This document shows, in pieces, positions 7,934 through 13,634 of a stretch of DNA of 17,101 nt. The position numbers and the translations under genes were made by a program. The stretch's first letter is position 1. Each line of letters opens with the position of its first letter. Under the pieces are notes generated by a model. That model saw only the letters and a program-made list of their open reading frames with translations, did no database searches and was not told the origin of the DNA. The stretch covers positions 1-17,101 of the forward strand of contig JACQAF010000268.1 in assembly GCA_016195145.1 (NCBI GenBank), read 5' to 3'. The DNA is from Rhodospirillales bacterium (GTDB taxonomy: Bacteria; Pseudomonadota; Alphaproteobacteria; CACIAM-22H2).

Positions 7934-8923
7934 ATGTCTGTCTTCTCGAAAGTAAATTTCCGTTTCGCCGCAGCGATCCTGGCTTTTGCGCTCGCGGTGC
8001 CGGCGGCTGCCCAGGAATTCCGGGCGGCCGACACCCATCCCGACGGCTACCCGACCGTCGAGGCGGTGAAATACATGGGCAGGTTGCTTGCCGAACGCAG
8101 CAACACCCGCATGTCGATCCGGATGTTCTTCGGGGCCCAGCTCGGCGAGGAAAAGGACACCATCGAGCAGGCCAAGATCGGGGCCATCGCCATCAACCGC
8201 GTCAACCTGGCGCCATTCAACAACATCGTGCCGGAATCGGCCATTCCGGCGCTACCGTTCGTCTTCCGCTCGACCCGGCATATGCGTATCGTCATGGATG
8301 GGCCGATCGGCGATGAAATTCTTCAGGCGTTCGAGCCGCACGGCTTCATCGGCCTCGCCTATTACGACAGCGGCGCGCGAAGTTTCTACAACTCGAAGCG
8401 CCCGATCAACAGCCCGGCCGACATGAAGGGCCTGAAGATCCGCGTTCAGCAATCCGACCTGTTCGTTTCGCTGGTTCAGGCGCTGGGCGCGAACCCGACG
8501 CCGATGCCATTCGGCGAGGTCTATACCGCGCTCAAGACCGGAGTCATCGACGGGGCGGAAAACAACTGGCCGTCCTACGAATCGACGCGCCATTTCGAGG
8601 TGGCGAAGTTCTATTCGCTCAACGAGCATTCGCTGTCGCCCGAGGTCCTGGTGATGTCGAAGATCGCATGGGACAAGCTGGCGCCTGCCGATCGCGGGAT
8701 CGTCCGCAAGGCGGCGAAGGATTCGGTGCCGTATATGCGGCAGCTCTGGGATGCGCGCGAGAAGAAGTCGCGCGATATCGTTGTCGCCGGCGGGGTTCAG
8801 GTCGTCGATAACGTCGACAAGAAGCCGTTTCAGGACGCCATGGCCCCGGTCTATGAAAAATTCGTCACCACGCCCAAAATGAAGGATCTGGTTCGCCGTA
8901 TCCAGGCGACGCCGGATAAGTAG
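7934..8923 (+). CDS. dctP: TRAP transporter periplasmic substrate-binding protein (DctP family)
   Basis: 329 residues from ATG 7934, preceded by GGGGAGA; the in-frame ATG at 7919 overlaps that ribosome site and is less likely. A Sec signal peptide ends at AVPAAAQ (about residue 27). The DctP family pattern is clear: QLGEEKDTIEQAKIGAI (69-85), the carboxylate-binding arginines Arg149 (DSGARSFYN) and Arg170 (GLKIRVQQS), then MPFGEVYTALKTGVIDGAEN (191-210) with Asn210. In SiaP-like proteins the equivalents of Arg170 and Asn210 hold the ligand carboxylate (family knowledge), so an organic acid or sugar acid is the likely ligand. It works with the membrane proteins encoded next. A strong hairpin follows 11 bases after the stop. 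Confidence 0.95.
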   Translation: MSVFSKVNFRFAAAILAFALAVPAAAQEFRAADTHPDGYPTVEAVKYMGRLLAERSNTRMSIRMFFGAQLGEEKDTIEQAKIGAIAINRVNLAPFNNIVPESAIPALPFVFRSTRHMRIVMDGPIGDEILQAFEPHGFIGLAYYDSGARSFYNSKRPINSPADMKGLKIRVQQSDLFVSLVQALGANPTPMPFGEVYTALKTGVIDGAENNWPSYESTRHFEVAKFYSLNEHSLSPEVLVMSKIAWDKLAPADRGIVRKAAKDSVPYMRQLWDAREKKSRDIVVAGGVQVVDNVDKKPFQDAMAPVYEKFVTTPKMKDLVRRIQATPDK

Positions 8924-8934
8924 CGCCCGCTTGT

Positions 8935-8961
8935 GCCGGGGCGGGCATCGCCCGCTCCGGC
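8935..8961 (+). promoter_or_regulatory. Intercistronic hairpin between TRAP binding-protein and DctQ genes
   Basis: GCCGGGGCGGGC (8935-8946), loop ATC, then GCCCGCTCCGGC (8950-8961) form a 12-pair stem with one G-U wobble. It begins 11 bases after the dctP stop and has no following U tract. Position and architecture mirror the hairpin at 3986-4014 in the ABC operon, though the sequences differ. A role in favouring binding-protein expression is inferred. Confidence 0.7.
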
Positions 8962-8973
8962 GTGCGGCTAACA

Positions 8974-8981
8974 GGGAGAGG
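8974..8981 (+). promoter_or_regulatory. Shine-Dalgarno deciding the GTG start of dctQ
   Basis: GGGAGAGG lies a few bases before GTG 8985, supporting that start over the open frame upstream, which would begin inside the hairpin with TTG. Confidence 0.65.
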
Positions 8982-8984
8982 GCG

Positions 8985-9485
8985 GTGCCAACCTTCATCG
9001 AGCGGCTTGCGCGGTTGAGCGCCGGCCTCGCCGGATTGTTCCTGTATGTCAGCTTCGCCGCGATGGTGGCGATAACGGCGGTCGTCGGCTGGCAGGTATG
9101 GGGACGCTATGTCCTCAACGACACGCCGGCCTGGGCGGAACGCACGGCGCTTCTCCTGGTTCTCTATTTCTCGCTGCTCGGCGCGGCGGTCGGCGTGCGC
9201 GAGCAGTTTCATCTCGGCATCGTCTTCGTCCGCGACGCGTTGCCGGAGCGGGCGCGGCGGCCGGTCGAAATCCTCAACCATCTCCTGGTCGGCGGCTTCG
9301 GGGCTGGTATGATGTGGTTCGGCAGCGCGCTCGCCGCGGTGACGGCGAGTCATGGCATTCCGACCCTGCATATTTCCGAAAGCTTCACCTATCTGCCGAT
9401 CCCGCTCTCGGGCGCGGCGATCGTCTTTTTCTCCGGCGAACATCTCTTGCGGATGCTGGCGCGCGCCGGCGGGGAAGCCGCCTGA
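8985..9485 (+). CDS. dctQ: TRAP transporter small membrane subunit (DctQ family)
   Basis: 166 residues starting at GTG 8985. Four hydrophobic segments are visible (about 12-35, 46-66, 88-110, 126-146), the usual DctQ topology. The segment WQVWGRYVLNDTPAWAERTA (about 30-49), followed by LGAAVGVREQFHLGI, is the family signature. It joins DctM in the inner membrane to make the Na+- or H+-driven transporter loaded by DctP. The stop TGA at 9483-9485 shares its last base with the ATG of dctM, so the two are translationally coupled. Confidence 0.93.
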   Translation: MPTFIERLARLSAGLAGLFLYVSFAAMVAITAVVGWQVWGRYVLNDTPAWAERTALLLVLYFSLLGAAVGVREQFHLGIVFVRDALPERARRPVEILNHLLVGGFGAGMMWFGSALAAVTASHGIPTLHISESFTYLPIPLSGAAIVFFSGEHLLRMLARAGGEAA

Positions 9486-10768
9486 TGTCGCTCCTCATCC
9501 TGTTCGGCAGCTTGCTATTGATGGTGATATTCGGCGTGCCGGTGGCGTTTGCGCTCGGCCTGTCGGCGCTGTTCACGCTTCTCTACGACGGATTGCCGGC
9601 GATGGTGGCGTTTCAGCGCATGGCGGCGGGCATGAACATCTTCGCCCTGCTCGCCATACCCTTCTTCATCTATGCCGGCGAGCTGATGCTGCATGGCGGC
9701 ATTGCCGAGCGGCTGGTGCGTTTCGCCAATGCGCTGATCGGCCATATTCGCGGCGGGCTGGGGCTGGTCAACGTGCTGGCCAGCATGTTTTTCGGCGGCA
9801 TCTCGGGCTCGGCGGTTGCCGACGCTTCGGCGCTCGGCTCGATTCTGATCCCGATGATGAAAAAACGCGGTTACGACACCGATTACGCGGTCAACGTCAC
9901 CATCACGGCGGCGACGACCGGCATCCTCATCCCGCCCAGCCATAACATGATCATCTATGCGCTGGCGGCGGGCGGCGGGATTTCGGTGGCGGCGCTGTTT
10001 CTTGCCGGCATCGTGCCGGGCATCCTGATCGGGCTATGCCTGATGGTCGCCGCCTATGTCGTGGCCGTACGGCGCGGCTATCCGGCCGAGACCTTCCCCG
10101 GCGTCCGGATGCTGATGCTGTCGTTCGTCGGCGCGGTGCCGGGGTTACTGCTTGCCGTGATCATCATGGGCGGCGTGCTGACCGGGGTATTCACGGTCAC
10201 CGAATCGGCGGCGATCGGCGCGATTTACGCCCTGGCCATCACGCTGCTGGTTTTCCGCAGCCTCAGTTGGGCCGGTTTCCGGCGCGCGACAATGAACGCC
10301 GTGCGCACGACGGCGATGGTCATGCTGGTGATCGGCACCGCCAACGCCTTCGGCTATCTGCTTGCCCTTCATCAGGTGCCGGCGGCCACACTGCAACTGC
10401 TCTCCGGCATTTCCGACAATCCTATCGTCACCCTGCTGATCATCAATATCGCGCTCCTGCTGCTGGGTTGCATCATGGACATGGCGCCGCTGATCCTGAT
10501 CTGTACGCCGATCTTCCTGCCGGTCGTTGTGGCGATCGGCATGGACCCGATCCAGTTCGGCATGGTGATGATGATCAACCTCGCGCTTGGCCTGTGCACC
10601 CCGCCGGTGGGATCGGTGCTGTTCGTTGGCTGCGCCATCGCCAAATGCCGGATCGAGGATACGGTGAAAACCGTCTGGCCGTTCTATCTGGCGATGCTGG
10701 CGGCGCTGCTGCTGGTCACCTACGTGCCGGCGTTTTCGCTCACCGTTCCGGCGCTGCTGCTGCGCTAG
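9485..10768 (+). CDS. dctM: TRAP transporter large membrane subunit (DctM family)
   Basis: 427 residues, rich in hydrophobic helices (about 11-12), the standard DctM length. Recognisable family segments are GVPVAFALGLSAL (near 16-28), the conserved FFGGISGSAVADASALGSIL (about 103-122), TAATTGILIPPSHNMIIYA and the C-terminal LGLCTPPVGSVLFVGCAIAK. It carries substrate across the inner membrane with cation symport. The start overlaps the dctQ stop by one base. The next gene begins 20 bases after its stop, suggesting it is read on the same transcript. Confidence 0.96.
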   Translation: MSLLILFGSLLLMVIFGVPVAFALGLSALFTLLYDGLPAMVAFQRMAAGMNIFALLAIPFFIYAGELMLHGGIAERLVRFANALIGHIRGGLGLVNVLASMFFGGISGSAVADASALGSILIPMMKKRGYDTDYAVNVTITAATTGILIPPSHNMIIYALAAGGGISVAALFLAGIVPGILIGLCLMVAAYVVAVRRGYPAETFPGVRMLMLSFVGAVPGLLLAVIIMGGVLTGVFTVTESAAIGAIYALAITLLVFRSLSWAGFRRATMNAVRTTAMVMLVIGTANAFGYLLALHQVPAATLQLLSGISDNPIVTLLIINIALLLLGCIMDMAPLILICTPIFLPVVVAIGMDPIQFGMVMMINLALGLCTPPVGSVLFVGCAIAKCRIEDTVKTVWPFYLAMLAALLLVTYVPAFSLTVPALLLR

Positions 10769-10788
10769 GGCTGGGCGAAAGGCCGCGT

Positions 10789-11442
10789 ATGCCGCGCTGC
10801 AACCGCGTCGATCCCCAAGGCAATCTGATCGCGACGCCGGCGCGCGGCACGTTGATGGGCAATCGCGGCTGCCTGCACGACGCCGCCAGCCATCCGACCG
10901 GCCGGCGCTGGGCGACCAAAACCTGGATCGCCTGCCGGCTCGCCTTCAAGGACCGTCGCCGGCGGCTGGTAACGCCGGGCCGCTATACCGAGCTTTTCTT
11001 TCTCGACGAGGCGACGGCGTTTGCGGCCGGCCATCGCCCTTGCGCCGAATGCCGCCGCGAGGATTACCGCCGCTTCAAGCGCGCCTGGCTGGCCGGCCGG
11101 CCGGCGACGGACGATCTTCCCGCGGCCGCGCTCGACGCGGTTCTGCACCGCGAGCGCATCGGCCCGCCGCCGGTGCGGGTGCGGATCGCCTATATCGCCA
11201 ATATCGGACAACTGCCGGACGGTGCGATGATCGAACAGGAGAGTGCGGCGGGTGCGTGGCTCGTTCTTGGCGACCGGCTGCTGCGCTGGTCGCCTTATGG
11301 CTATGATGCAGCCATGCTGCGGACCGGCGAAACGCCGGTGCGGGTGCTTACCCCGCGGAGCGTCGTTGCCGCCTTTGCTGCGGGTTATGCGCCGGCGATC
11401 CATCCTTCGGCGCCGGGCCTGGCACGGCCGCCTCGGCCCTGA
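10789..11442 (+). CDS. Uncharacterised protein with an Ada-like CxxC segment
   Basis: 217 residues, soluble, no signal peptide or membrane helix. I do not know a function; I believe similar proteins occur in other Alphaproteobacteria as hypotheticals. Cysteines are Cys4, Cys28, Cys49, Cys85 and Cys88. The segment DEATAFAAGHRPCAECRRED (73-92) resembles the second half of the zinc-binding domain of Ada (an EALAAGFRPCKRC-like stretch, from memory), and GNRGCLH (24-30) could supply other ligands. No methyltransferase domain follows; instead there is a region with WLVLGDRLLRWSPYGY (157-172) and VRVLTPRSVVAAFAAGY. ATG 10789 follows GAAAGG closely and begins 20 bases after dctM, so co-transcription is likely. 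Its last 95 bases are antisense to the end of the TfoX-domain gene. A metal-binding or nucleic-acid role is only a guess. Confidence 0.75.
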   Translation: MPRCNRVDPQGNLIATPARGTLMGNRGCLHDAASHPTGRRWATKTWIACRLAFKDRRRRLVTPGRYTELFFLDEATAFAAGHRPCAECRREDYRRFKRAWLAGRPATDDLPAAALDAVLHRERIGPPPVRVRIAYIANIGQLPDGAMIEQESAAGAWLVLGDRLLRWSPYGYDAAMLRTGETPVRVLTPRSVVAAFAAGYAPAIHPSAPGLARPPRP

Positions 11443-11692
11443 GGCGCTCCTTTAGCGCGGGCGGCAGGCGGTTCCAGTGTACGTCGATCAGCGCGCCGGC
11501 GAGGGCGTAAAGACCGATGAGATTGTAATGACGCGGCCGGAAATGCCTGAGCCGTCGCCAGGCGTCGACCGCGCCGACGACGCGTAGCTGCCGCACGGTT
11601 TCGATGCCGACCTCGGCGAGGTCGCGCGCCGTGCGGGGACCGAGATTCTTGAGCGCGGCAAGCGGCAGTCCGTCGTCAGGCTTGCGTTTCAT
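11348..11692 (-). CDS. Small TfoX C-terminal-domain protein
   Basis: 114 residues from ATG 11692. Residues 10-85 (LAALKNLGPRTARDLAEVGI through ALIDVHWNRLPPALKERL) match the helix-hairpin-helix-like C-terminal domain of TfoX/Sxy competence regulators. The N-terminal TfoX domain is absent, as in many stand-alone family members of unknown role. The last ~31 residues (Pro/Gln/Arg-rich, PAPKDGSPAHNPQQRRQRR) lie entirely within the antisense overlap with the preceding gene. No clear Shine-Dalgarno precedes ATG 11692; an in-frame ATG at 11770 would add 26 residues with no domain support. DNA binding or competence involvement is family-based speculation. Confidence 0.75.
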   Translation of the reverse strand: MKRKPDDGLPLAALKNLGPRTARDLAEVGIETVRQLRVVGAVDAWRRLRHFRPRHYNLIGLYALAGALIDVHWNRLPPALKERLRAEAAVPGPAPKDGSPAHNPQQRRQRRSAG

Positions 11693-11747
11693 GAGGCGGC
11701 GTCCCGGCGGATGCGGTAGGCGGCAAGGATAGAATGCGCCGCGCGCC

Positions 11748-11777
11748 TTGCCAAATGCGGACGGCGGCATCTACCAT
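11748..11777 (+). promoter_or_regulatory. Possible sigma70-type promoter for the DHRS6-like SDR
   Basis: TTGCCA (11748-11753) and TACCAT (11772-11777) with 18-base spacing. Transcription would start near 11784, leaving a short leader that carries the GAGGGGGA ribosome site at 11798-11805. Confidence 0.35.
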
Positions 11778-11797
11778 CGTCTTTCGGTCTAGCGCGT

Positions 11798-11805
11798 GAG
11801 GGGGA
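11798..11805 (+). promoter_or_regulatory. Shine-Dalgarno for the GTG-started SDR
   Basis: GAGGGGGA lies 6 bases before GTG 11812 and supports this non-ATG start, since no in-frame ATG precedes the SDR fold. Confidence 0.65.
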
Positions 11806-11811
11806 AACATC

Positions 11812-12552
11812 GTGAGCGGACGGTTGAAGGACAAGGTCGCGTTTATCACCGCGGCGGCGCAGGGTATCGGCCGGGCGACCGCGCTCGCCTTCGCGCGCGA
11901 GGGGGCGCAGGTCATTGCGACCGACATCAATCTCGACCGGCTGAACGAACTGGCCGCGACCGAGGGGATTGCGGTCCGGAAACTCGATGTGATGGACAAG
12001 CGCGCGGTCGACGAAGCCGCGGCAACGGCCGGCCCGGTCGACGTGCTGTTCAACTGCGCCGGGTTCGTCCATCACGGCACCATTCTCGACTGTAGCGACC
12101 GGGACTGGGATTTCGCCATGGACCTCAACGTCCGCTCGATGTTCTGGGTGACCAAGGCGCTGCTGCCCGGCATGCTTGAGCGCGGCAAAGGCTCGATCAT
12201 CAACATGTCGTCGAGCGCCTCATCGATCAAGGGCGCGCCCAATCGCTTCGCTTATGGCACGACCAAGGCGGCGGTGATCGGGCTGACCAAGGCGATCGCC
12301 GCCGATTTCATCAAGCAGGGGATCCGCTGCAACGCCATCTGCCCAGGAACGGTGGACACGCCGTCGCTCGGCGAACGCATCGCTGCTTTCGCCGATCCGG
12401 TTCAGGCGCGCAAGGATTTCATCGCCCGCCAGCCGATGGGCCGGCTCGGCACGGCCGAGGAAGTGGCGGCGCTGGCTGTTTACCTCGCCTCGGGCGAAAG
12501 CAGCTTCACCACCGGCACGGCGATTGCGGTCGACGGCGGCTGGACACTCTAG
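11812..12552 (+). CDS. Short-chain dehydrogenase, DHRS6/BDH2-like
   Basis: 246 residues, classical SDR length, GTG start. The cofactor motif is TAAAQGIG (13-20), with Ala in place of the usual first Gly; Asp38 after the second strand favours NAD over NADP. NCAG is at 81-84; the catalytic set is Ser134, Tyr148 and Lys152. Long stretches (TAAAQGIGRATALAFAREGA; FVHHGTILDC; TKAAVIGLTKAIAADF; GIRCNAICPGTVDTPSLGER; VDGGW) closely recall animal DHRS6/BDH2, and Arg145 and Arg189 sit where that enzyme's substrate-binding arginines are (from memory). DHRS6 homologues act on small hydroxy- or oxo-carboxylates, and bacterial relatives include 2-keto-3-deoxy-L-fuconate dehydrogenases. A sugar-acid or hydroxy-acid substrate fits the neighbourhood; the exact one is unknown. 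The FadR-type regulator follows after 124 bases. Confidence 0.88.
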   Translation: MSGRLKDKVAFITAAAQGIGRATALAFAREGAQVIATDINLDRLNELAATEGIAVRKLDVMDKRAVDEAAATAGPVDVLFNCAGFVHHGTILDCSDRDWDFAMDLNVRSMFWVTKALLPGMLERGKGSIINMSSSASSIKGAPNRFAYGTTKAAVIGLTKAIAADFIKQGIRCNAICPGTVDTPSLGERIAAFADPVQARKDFIARQPMGRLGTAEEVAALAVYLASGESSFTTGTAIAVDGGWTL

Positions 12553-12615
12553 AGGCGGCTTCCAGTTGAGAATGTGTAACGCACCCAAGCGGTGAATTGG
12601 CGATCTCTAACAATC

Positions 12616-12645
12616 TTGACAGGGTGGAAGCCGGGTAATTAGAAG
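12616..12645 (+). promoter_or_regulatory. Probable promoter of the GntR-family regulator
   Basis: A perfect -35 hexamer TTGACA (12616-12621) is followed at 18 bases by TAGAAG (12640-12645, four of six matches to the -10 consensus). The predicted start near 12652 abuts the palindromic operator at 12653-12665. Confidence 0.5.
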
Positions 12646-12652
12646 TCATCAT

Positions 12653-12665
12653 GTTGTCTGACAAC
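12653..12665 (+). promoter_or_regulatory. FadR-subfamily GntR operator
   Basis: GTTGTCTGACAAC is a perfect inverted repeat about the central T at 12659. Its core TTGTCTGACAA (12654-12664) fits the FadR-subfamily consensus TNGTNNNACNA. It lies 11 bases before the regulator's start codon at the predicted transcription start, the expected place for autorepression. Confidence 0.7.
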
Positions 12666-12676
12666 TGGCTTCTCAT

Positions 12677-13405
12677 ATGACCCCAACGCTGTCATCTGTC
12701 CGGCGTTTGCGCCATCTCAGCGACCAGGTCTTCCAGGTTTTGATGGAGCACATCTCCGCGAAGCGGTTTCCGCCGGGCGGCCAGCTGCCGACTGAACAGC
12801 AATTGGCGGTGTCGTTTGACGTGTCGCGGGCGGTGGTGCGCGAGGCGCTGGCCTGCCTGAAAGCCGACGGCTTTGTTGAAACCCGGCAGGGTAGCGGTGC
12901 GTTTGTGACGCAGAAACCTGGGGGAAAAAGCTTCAAATTAATCGAAGGTGGGTCCGCGCCGGCTCTGGACAGACAGCATATCTTCGAGTTGCGCGCCGCC
13001 GTCGAGGTGGAAGCGGCAGGGTTTGCAGCGCTGCGGCGGACAGAAGCCGATCTCGCGGCGATACGGGCCGGACTGACGGCGATGACTGACGCCTTGCGCG
13101 CCGGGGCGGATGGCTCCGAGGCCGACGACCGATTCCATCAAGCGATCGCGGCAGCGACCCACAATCCGCATATCCGCCGGCTGCTCGAATTCCTCAATCG
13201 TCAATTCTCCGATACGCGTCGGTTGAGCTGGATGGAGATCGAGACCGCGGGCGAGCCGGCGGCGGCGAAGCGCCGCAACGCGCAACGCGAACATGAACGG
13301 ATGTTTGCCGCCATCGTTGCCGGCGACAAGCGGGCAGCGCGTCGCGAGGCCCGCCAGCATCTTGTGCGGGCGATGCGACGCCTCGGTATTGGCGTCGACA
13401 GATAA
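12677..13405 (+). CDS. FadR-subfamily GntR transcriptional regulator (FCD domain)
   Basis: 242 residues. The N-terminal winged helix spans about 14-78, with PGGQLPTEQQLAVSFDVSRA (33-52), VVREALACLKADGFVETRQG and GAFVT typical of GntR. The C-terminal FCD ligand domain has the usual metal-site residues: Asp150 and His154 (DDRFHQAI), His206 (REHERMF) and His228 (ARQHLVRA). Such proteins usually repress genes for organic- or sugar-acid use and release DNA when the acid binds. No Shine-Dalgarno precedes ATG 12677, and the predicted leader is only about 25 bases, suggesting low expression. The palindrome at 12653-12665 suggests autorepression. I found no second copy of the palindrome in other spacers of the window, so its other targets may lie elsewhere. 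Confidence 0.92.
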   Translation: MTPTLSSVRRLRHLSDQVFQVLMEHISAKRFPPGGQLPTEQQLAVSFDVSRAVVREALACLKADGFVETRQGSGAFVTQKPGGKSFKLIEGGSAPALDRQHIFELRAAVEVEAAGFAALRRTEADLAAIRAGLTAMTDALRAGADGSEADDRFHQAIAAATHNPHIRRLLEFLNRQFSDTRRLSWMEIETAGEPAAAKRRNAQREHERMFAAIVAGDKRAARREARQHLVRAMRRLGIGVDR

Positions 13406-13437
13406 GGGGGAAGGGTCAGGATACACGGGGGGAGGGG
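13406..13437 (+). other. G-run tract after the regulator gene (G-quadruplex candidate)
   Basis: Runs of 5, 3, 6 and 4 guanines begin directly after the TAA stop at 13403-13405, separated by 2, 11 and 1 bases. The last part doubles as a very strong Shine-Dalgarno for ATG 13442. Formation of a quadruplex is not shown by sequence alone. Confidence 0.3.
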
Positions 13438-13441
13438 AAGA

Positions 13442-13474
13442 ATGAGTGAATCTCTCACTCAAAAAATACAGTGA
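13442..13474 (+). CDS. Possible leader peptide mini-ORF (10 codons)
   Basis: ATG 13442 is preceded by GGAGGGGAAG at ideal spacing, better than the ribosome sites of the genes on either side. It encodes MSESLTQKIQ and stops with TGA 13472-13474. The stop overlaps the ATG of a second small ORF (13474-13554). A 7-base inverted repeat lies inside it. It may be a regulatory leader for the permease downstream or simply chance; no homologue is known to me. Confidence 0.2.
   Translation: MSESLTQKIQ
13443..13461 (+). repeat. Inverted repeat inside the mini-ORF
   Basis: TGAGTGA (13443-13449), loop ATCTC, TCACTCA (13455-13461), immediately followed by an A run. It could be an operator or a hairpin that hides the start codon; the A run is on the wrong strand for a terminator of the regulator gene. 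Confidence 0.45.
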
Positions 13475-13554
13475 TGACGATTTTCAACTGCCGCATGCAT
13501 CCGCAGCCCGCAGCAAATGTTCCGGTCGAACGCTGGGTCGAACTGGTTTCATGA
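13474..13554 (+). CDS. Possible small ORF (26 codons), overlapping the mini-ORF stop
   Basis: ATG 13474 shares its first base with the mini-ORF stop (TGATG), the arrangement of coupled genes. The 26-residue product contains an 8-base DNA direct repeat GGTCGAAC (13524-13531 and 13536-13543), read as VERWVEL. No family recognised. It could be noise in a regulatory spacer. The rest of the spacer to 13634 is pyrimidine-rich with no further signal I can support. Confidence 0.15.
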   Translation: MTIFNCRMHPQPAANVPVERWVELVS

Positions 13555-13634
13555 CGGCCATAGCCATGTAGCTCCCCTGCACCCCGTGGGTTCTCTGTTT
13601 CTGCCTCTATCTCTTCCTACTCCCGGACTTCGAT

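Noticed and set aside
8931..8984. Earlier start for dctQ in the same frame
   Set aside because: It would begin with TTG inside the intercistronic hairpin; GTG 8985 has a proper Shine-Dalgarno and directly precedes the first helix.
10036..10788. Upstream part of the open frame that contains the Ada-like protein
   Set aside because: It overlaps dctM, whose frame is clearly coding; the Ada-like protein starts at ATG 10789 after the dctM stop.
13443..13472. Rho-independent terminator of the regulator gene
   Set aside because: The stem is only seven AT/GC-mixed pairs and is followed by A residues, not T residues, on the coding strand; the opposite strand has no gene ending here.
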